A stretch of 9,520 bases of DNA from Bordetella parapertussis (GTDB lineage Bacteria > Pseudomonadota > Gammaproteobacteria > Burkholderiales > Burkholderiaceae_B): NCBI GenBank assembly GCA_945882005.1, contig CAMCWG010000097.1, positions 1 to 9,520 on the forward strand, read 5' to 3'. The notes below the pieces were generated by a model. The model had not been told where the DNA came from. It did not search any database and saw only the letters and a list, made by a program, of their open reading frames with translations. This document shows, in pieces, positions 6,471 through 9,520 of the stretch (position 1 is its first letter; each line of letters opens with the position of its first letter). The translations under genes and the position numbers were made by a program.

Positions 6471-6938
6471 GTGAGTACATTCAATTCTCTTTCCTATGCG
6501 ACTAGACTGGTTGACGCGGGCGTGCCGCGTGATCAGGCAGAGGTGCACGCGTTTGTGTTGCAAAGCGTATACGAGGAGGAACATAAACAGTACGCGACCA
6601 AGGCAGACTTTTTAGAATTGCGTCAAGAGGTCAAGCAGCAGATTCTTCATCTTGAAGCAAAGACCGATCGTATCGCGGCAAAGACCGATCAATTAGAAAT
6701 CAAGACTGACCGTATCGAAGCTAAGATCACAGAGGTCGAGGTGAAGTTATCTGCTGAAATCTCTGGTTTGGCCAAGACGGTTAACGAATGCAAAGAGGAG
6801 TTCTTGAGCTTTCGAGCGGATGTGTCCGTCTTACGTACGTCCCATAAGTATATTGTTTGGATCAGCGGCGGCGTAGCAACCATGTGCCTGAGCGTGATTG
6901 CGCTTTGTATCCCGATTTATTTACATACATTAAAATAA
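6471..6938 (+). CDS. CCDC90/DUF1640-like coiled-coil protein with C-terminal membrane anchor (copy B)
   Basis: A 155-residue paralogue of the protein at 4871-5443, also starting at GTG. Head, stalk and anchor are all present. Apart from the missing 35 residues (five heptads), it differs from copy A at about 13 positions, or about 92% identity. Most changes are in the head and stalk. The last 37 residues, covering the membrane helix, are identical in protein but carry nine silent base changes. The four remaining heptads occupy residues 66-93. A shorter stalk would place the head nearer the membrane, so the two proteins may form complexes of different length or mixed complexes; that is inference. 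Function is unknown, as for copy A. The convergent alpha/beta hydrolase gene ends 68 bases downstream. Confidence 0.82.
   Translation: MSTFNSLSYATRLVDAGVPRDQAEVHAFVLQSVYEEEHKQYATKADFLELRQEVKQQILHLEAKTDRIAAKTDQLEIKTDRIEAKITEVEVKLSAEISGLAKTVNECKEEFLSFRADVSVLRTSHKYIVWISGGVATMCLSVIALCIPIYLHTLK
6666..6749 (+). repeat. Four tandem 21-bp heptad codon repeats
   Basis: Four in-frame units encode DRIAAKT, DQLEIKT, DRIEAKI and TEVEVKL. They match the first three and last units of the nine-unit array in copy A, which indicates an internal gain in A or loss in B of five units (105 bp). Confidence 0.88.
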
Positions 6939-6951
6939 TTTTTGGAGATGT

Positions 6952-6991
6952 CGTCGCGTTTTTCCGCGCCATCCCCAAGCCCCTCGCGACG
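6952..6991. other. Inverted repeat between convergent genes
   Basis: CGTCGCG (6952-6958) and CGCGACG (6985-6991) are perfect 7-base arms around a 26-base loop. They lie between the stop of coiled-coil gene B and the stop of the alpha/beta hydrolase gene. The position suits a bidirectional terminator, but no T-run follows on either strand, so the role is unclear. Confidence 0.3.
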
Positions 6992-7006
6992 TCTCGCATA
7001 GCCGCC

Positions 7007-7792
7007 TCAGCGCAAAACTTCTTTTATCCACTCCACCACCTGGTCTGAAGCCACCTCGGGTGCAGTCGCGTGCGTGGCATTGACCACTAAATACTTGTTA
7101 TTGGGCAGCTTGGGGACTTTGTCGAAGGCATACCCTTTGCCTTCGCGGTAAAGAATATCGTGTGTTCCGATCACCCATAAGAACGGAGTAGGGCGTTTGA
7201 ACTCTGCTGCGGTGCGAGCCATATTGCCTAAGCCGTCCGGTTCGAAATAGCTCAGCAATACATCCGCCCTTATTTGAAAATCCTTGCGTTGGCCTTGGTT
7301 AAAGTCAGTCATGTTGATTGTCTTGTCCGGACTGCCGGAGGCTACAGCTTGTCTTGCATCGCTTATGGCCTGTTGGGTAATGCCAGAGGTATACATATAT
7401 TGCGGTGCATGCCCTGGCGATAGGGCGATGATGCCGTCTGCATCACCAACATAGGCCTGGTAGGCCATTGCGGCATTTGCGCCAAAGCTTTGTCCGGCAA
7501 TGAATACCTTTTTGTAACCGCCGTTCCTATACCGTTTGACCGCCTGCTCTATGTCGCGCAAGGCGTTTTCATAGGTTTGGTCGTAATTGCGGAAACGCGA
7601 CCATGGCATATCTCTAAGCTCAACTTTGCACGTTGGTTCGATTTTGTCAGCGAGTACCTTCAGGTAGAGGGACTTGGGTCCGCCCCATTTGCCATGCATC
7701 AGAATAACCACGCAATCTTGGGCTGCTTGGGTAGAGGCGCTCGCGATGCCAAGGCCGAGAAGAAGGGATATTTGAAGGAGGACGTGTTTCAT
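7007..7792 (-). CDS. Exported alpha/beta hydrolase
   Basis: A 261-residue protein with a signal peptide: Lys2, a leucine-rich core, then ASASTQAA with likely cleavage near residue 24. The mature part has an alpha/beta-hydrolase layout. HGKWGG (33-38) fits the oxyanion region, GQSFGANAA supplies the nucleophile Ser102, GTHDILYREG gives a likely acid Asp212, and NATHATAPE gives His241. Cys27 and Cys55 could form a disulfide, which fits a periplasmic location. It probably cleaves an ester or amide, but the substrate is unknown. The gene is divergent from the Bug binding-protein gene, with 154 bases between the start codons; a shared control region is possible. No clear ribosome site precedes the ATG, so the exact start is less certain than the rest. 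Confidence 0.82.
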   Translation of the reverse strand: MKHVLLQISLLLGLGIASASTQAAQDCVVILMHGKWGGPKSLYLKVLADKIEPTCKVELRDMPWSRFRNYDQTYENALRDIEQAVKRYRNGGYKKVFIAGQSFGANAAMAYQAYVGDADGIIALSPGHAPQYMYTSGITQQAISDARQAVASGSPDKTINMTDFNQGQRKDFQIRADVLLSYFEPDGLGNMARTAAEFKRPTPFLWVIGTHDILYREGKGYAFDKVPKLPNNKYLVVNATHATAPEVASDQVVEWIKEVLR

Positions 7793-7886
7793 CGGGATGG
7801 GTTAGTTGGTGGGATGGTAGACCTAAAGCATATCTCTTTATGATGAGTCCGGAAAAGGAATAAACTCAAACGAAAGTGAATTTGTT

Positions 7887-7918
7887 GCCAAGTTGGCGGC
7901 TTCCAAGAAAAATATAAA
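7887..7918 (+). promoter_or_regulatory. Possible promoter and operator of the Bug gene
   Basis: The palindrome GCCAAGTTGGC (7887-7897; perfect 5-base arms around one base) lies 15 bases before TATAAA (7913-7918), a good -10 candidate. The palindrome therefore covers the -35 region, and a bound regulator could block or replace RNA polymerase contact there. No good -35 hexamer is present, consistent with activator dependence. The rest of the 7793-7946 divergent region shows nothing else clear. This is a by-eye prediction. Confidence 0.35.
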
Positions 7919-7946
7919 TTTGTGCGGTGCCTTTGGAGAGACAGCA

Positions 7947-8936
7947 ATGCGACGATCGATACAAACCCTCTGTGTTTGGTTGATTTCGGGTGTGATGGGA
8001 TGCGTTGGGCTGTTTGCGATACCGGCTTTTGGGCAAGAGCCTACGCTACCGAAAGTGATTAAGTTGATCGTGCCTTTCGCACCGGGCGGCAGTAACGATG
8101 TATACGCCCGCGCTTTGGCGCAAAAGCTTTCACCCAAACTCGGTGTAACGATGGTTGTCGAGAATAAGCCAGGTGCAGGAGGTAGCATTGGCTCAGACAT
8201 CGTTGCCAAGTCGGAGCCAGATGGTTCGACCCTTTTGCTCATCTCGACCTCGATCGCAACAAACGCAGCCGTTAGACCCAACTTGCCGTTTGATCCCGTT
8301 ACATCGTTCAGGCCTGTTGCAATCGTTGCAAAAGGTGCGATGGTCTTGATCGTGGGTAACAAAACACCCTATATGACTTTGCAGCAGTTACTCGATGCAA
8401 CCAAAGTTAAAAATAATAAGGTGAATTACAGCTCGGCTGGCATTGGCTCGATTGGCCAACTCAGTGTCGAATACTTAAAGGCGATCTCCGGTACACAAGC
8501 CTTGCATGTCCCGTATCAAGGCATCGCTGCATCGCTCGTTAATATGATCGGGGGCAATATTGATTACATGATCACGACTCTAGCCTCTGTAGGGGGACAG
8601 ATCAAATCCGGGCAGGTCAGGGCCATTGCTGTTACGTCCCTGGAGAAATCAAAATTCTTGCCCGATGTTCCTCCTGCTGCCCAGCTAATGCCAGGGTATG
8701 AAGTCGATGTTTGGTGGGTCGTGTTCGCGCCCGCCAAAACACCTACGGCGATCGTCAATCGTTTGAACCAAGCGATTCGCGACGTGAGTCAAGACGCAGA
8801 TATGCAGGAATTGTTTGCCAAGGAGGGCGCCGAGCCCATGCCCTACAGCCCTGAGCAAACGGCCGCGTATGTTAAAGCCGAAGTTGAAAAATGGCGCAAA
8901 GTGGCGCGTGACGCCAATATTCAAGCAAATAACTAA
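7947..8936 (+). CDS. Bug-family (TctC-like) periplasmic solute-binding protein
   Basis: A 329-residue tripartite tricarboxylate transporter (TTT)-type binding protein. A signal peptide (about 1-29, ending PAFG) leads to the mature protein starting QEPTLP. Family motifs follow: IVPFAPGGSNDVYAR (41-55), including the ligand-loop Asp51, and ENKPGAGGSIGSD. Bug proteins capture carboxylates, amides or similar small anions in the periplasm, and they are greatly expanded in Burkholderiales. Most are orphans without adjacent TctA/TctB membrane genes, and none are seen here. The ATG at 7947 was chosen because GGAGAG lies six bases before it and a signal peptide follows directly; a TTG at 7893 in the same frame would put 18 extra residues before the signal. 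The MmgE/PrpD gene begins 57 bases downstream and is probably in the same operon, so the ligand may be that enzyme's substrate or a precursor. Confidence 0.92.
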   Translation: MRRSIQTLCVWLISGVMGCVGLFAIPAFGQEPTLPKVIKLIVPFAPGGSNDVYARALAQKLSPKLGVTMVVENKPGAGGSIGSDIVAKSEPDGSTLLLISTSIATNAAVRPNLPFDPVTSFRPVAIVAKGAMVLIVGNKTPYMTLQQLLDATKVKNNKVNYSSAGIGSIGQLSVEYLKAISGTQALHVPYQGIAASLVNMIGGNIDYMITTLASVGGQIKSGQVRAIAVTSLEKSKFLPDVPPAAQLMPGYEVDVWWVVFAPAKTPTAIVNRLNQAIRDVSQDADMQELFAKEGAEPMPYSPEQTAAYVKAEVEKWRKVARDANIQANN

Positions 8937-8993
8937 TTTTGTATTGTTAACTCTCTTTACTCTCTTGCCTAACTGAATCTCGGAAGCCTTGTG

Positions 8994-9520
8994 ATGACGA
9001 CCAAACAACAAACTATTTTGCAGACATTCGCAGACTATTTCTGCGCCGGGAAATTTGAGCAGATTCCTCCTGAGGTCGTGCATAAGTCCAAGCTCTTGAT
9101 GATCGATTTGGTCGGTGTCGCGATCGCCGGTTTAAAAATGGACTTCCCGAAGATGATGATTGAGTATCTGGCGGATCTCCAGGGCAAACCTGAAGCCACA
9201 CTCTTTGGCTCGACAGCTAAAGTTCCTGCACTGCATGCTGCCCTAGGTAACGGCGTGAGTGGACATGCGCTCGACATGGACGATGGCTATCGTTTCGGTG
9301 GAGTGCACGCAGGTGTCGCCGTGATCCCCGCTGCCTTAGCATATGCCGAAGCAAACAAGTCAAGTGGTCAATCGCTGCTGTTGTCCATCATTATGGGCTA
9401 TGAGATTGTCAATCGTATTTCTAAGGCGATGAATCCTTCGCACTTGAGCCGCGGCTTTCATACGACAGGTACGTTGGGTGTATTGGGTGCTGCGGCTGCC
9501 TGCGGCGTGCTTGGCGGTTT
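8994..9520 (+). CDS. MmgE/PrpD-family protein (5' part, cut by right edge)
   Basis: 175 complete codons are open to the right edge. The sequence shows the usual amino-terminal features of the MmgE/PrpD family: HKSKLLMIDLVGVAIAG (30-46), ALHAALGNGVSGHALDMDD (79-97), GVHAGVAVIPAALA and GFHTTGTLGVLGAAAA. Members include 2-methylcitrate dehydratase (PrpD), cis-aconitate decarboxylase and many uncharacterised dehydratases or isomerases of carboxylic acids. PrpD itself cannot be claimed, because no prpB or prpC is in view and the pairing with a Bug protein is common for non-PrpD members. GGAAG at 8982-8986 lies seven bases before the ATG. An in-frame GTG at 8991 directly precedes it and is the weaker choice. 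The full protein would be expected to reach about 450-480 residues. Confidence 0.88.
   Translation, partial: MTTKQQTILQTFADYFCAGKFEQIPPEVVHKSKLLMIDLVGVAIAGLKMDFPKMMIEYLADLQGKPEATLFGSTAKVPALHAALGNGVSGHALDMDDGYRFGGVHAGVAVIPAALAYAEANKSSGQSLLLSIIMGYEIVNRISKAMNPSHLSRGFHTTGTLGVLGAAAACGVLGG

Larger units (their letters stand above)
6365..6938 (+). repeat. Direct repeat copy B: leader plus coiled-coil gene
   Basis: This 574-bp unit is the second copy of 4765-5443 in the same orientation. It has an ungapped 106-bp leader and a coding part lacking five heptads. Similarity ends at the stop codon; the downstream flanks of A and B are unrelated. About 0.9 kb containing the amidohydrolase gene separates the copies. 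Confidence 0.9.

Noticed and set aside
4765..6938. The direct repeats as ends of a composite transposon carrying the amidohydrolase gene.
   Set aside because: No transposase, terminal inverted repeats or target duplications were seen, and the repeats are complete protein-coding genes.
6952..6991. The GC-rich inverted repeat as an intrinsic terminator.
   Set aside because: No T-run follows the stem on either strand and the loop is long, so it is listed only as an inverted repeat.
7838..8362. A 174-codon open frame on the minus strand over the start of the Bug gene.
   Set aside because: It covers the promoter and signal-peptide region of a clear Bug gene and shows no recognisable motif.
8685..9083. 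A 132-codon open frame on the minus strand across the Bug/PrpD junction.
   Set aside because: It is antisense to two well-supported genes and has no family resemblance.

Overview
The window looks like chromosomal DNA of a betaproteobacterium, most likely in the Burkholderiales. The evidence is a Bug-type (TctC-like) periplasmic binding protein followed by an MmgE/PrpD-family gene, a LigI-like amidohydrolase, a TAXI binding protein, a class II fumarase and roughly balanced base composition. No rRNA, tRNA, transposase, phage gene or CRISPR array was seen. Nearly all of it is protein-coding, and no gene-free stretch exceeds 300 bases.

Layout from left to right. (1) Bases 1-118, minus strand: the first 39 codons of phnG, a subunit of the carbon-phosphorus lyase system, running off the left edge. 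Across a short divergent intergenic region lies a DUF1045 / 2H-phosphoesterase-like gene (223-951, plus), a family that travels with phosphonate operons. The left edge is therefore the end of a phosphonate-use locus. (2) 934-2355, minus: a TAXI-family binding protein anchored in the membrane at both ends, with no permease gene in view. (3) 2471-4748, plus: fumC and a MIP/aquaporin-family channel, 13 bases apart and probably one transcript. (4) 4765-6938: two direct copies of a module made of 106 bp of leader plus a GTG-start gene for a head / coiled-coil stalk / C-terminal membrane-anchor protein (CCDC90/DUF1640-like). The copies flank a minus-strand amidohydrolase gene. They differ by exactly 105 bp, which is five heptads of coiled coil. 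(5) 7007-7792, minus: a secreted alpha/beta hydrolase. (6) 7947-9520, plus: a Bug-family binding protein followed by the start of an MmgE/PrpD-family gene cut by the right edge.

How the genes may work together: the amidohydrolase, the exported hydrolase, the Bug protein and the PrpD-like enzyme would fit capture and breakdown of small carboxylic acids, with fumarase in the TCA cycle. This is inference from families only, since these genes lie on different strands and only Bug-prpD look co-transcribed. The feature least explained by known biology is the duplicated coiled-coil module with its conserved leader.
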